Below are positions 6,706 to 6,754 of a stretch of DNA of 6,754 nt, piece by piece. The translations under genes and the position numbers were made by a program. The DNA comes from Thermoflexales bacterium (lineage in GTDB: Bacteria > Chloroflexota > Anaerolineae > B4-G1 > SLSP01): NCBI GenBank assembly GCA_015486785.1, contig WFQZ01000308.1:1-6754 (forward strand). Direction: 5' to 3'. Each line of letters starts with the position of its first letter. Position 1 is the first letter of the stretch. The notes below the pieces were generated by a model that searched no databases, was not told the DNA's origin, and worked only from the letters and a program-made list of their open reading frames with translations.

Positions 6706-6754
6706 CCTGGAACGGCGAAGGCTCAGCTACACTAACGCATCTAAGCTATCCACC
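6706..6754. other. Short downstream non-coding tail
   Basis: These 49 bases after the TAA at 6703-6705 are less GC-rich than the rest. I see no hairpin followed by a T-run, no start codon with a Shine-Dalgarno and no repeat. The window ends before any next gene can be recognised. Confidence 0.6.

Overview
The window looks like GC-rich bacterial chromosome, most plausibly from the phylum Chloroflexota (Anaerolineae-like). The reasons are the third-position C/G bias, a very large Thr/Ala/Leu-rich secreted-type protein built from beta-helix, PPC and CARDB modules, and the C-terminal tail with YLPLLLRR. I know that tail as a recurring ending of secreted Chloroflexota proteins. The assignment is an inference from style, not from a marker gene.

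Layout: positions 1-5862 are one open reading frame on the + strand. It is already open at base 1, so the true start and any signal peptide lie upstream. It encodes 1953 visible residues of a giant modular surface or secreted protein. In order these are three right-handed parallel beta-helix modules (about 1-1960), a PPC domain (about 1993-2340), a long array of beta-sandwich segments (about 2341-5160) that includes a perfect 57-bp tandem duplication (4572-4692), a CARDB domain (5164-5481), and a terminal beta-sandwich ending in the YLPLLLRR tail.

A 51-bp spacer (5863-5913) holds two tandem palindromic 20-mers and a strong Shine-Dalgarno. It leads into an alpha/beta-hydrolase-fold protein (5914-6705, 263 aa). 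That protein keeps the oxyanion HG and the nucleophile elbow GVSMG, but has Asp where the catalytic His normally sits and no clear catalytic acid. The last 49 bp show no recognisable feature.

The two genes are co-oriented and close enough for read-through, but nothing in the sequence gives them a shared pathway: one looks extracellular and structural, the other cytoplasmic. I do not see a defence system, mobile element, CRISPR array or RNA gene. The points most worth a second look are the degenerate catalytic triad, the palindromic repeat pair that could pair with the start region of the second gene, and the fresh 57-bp in-frame duplication.
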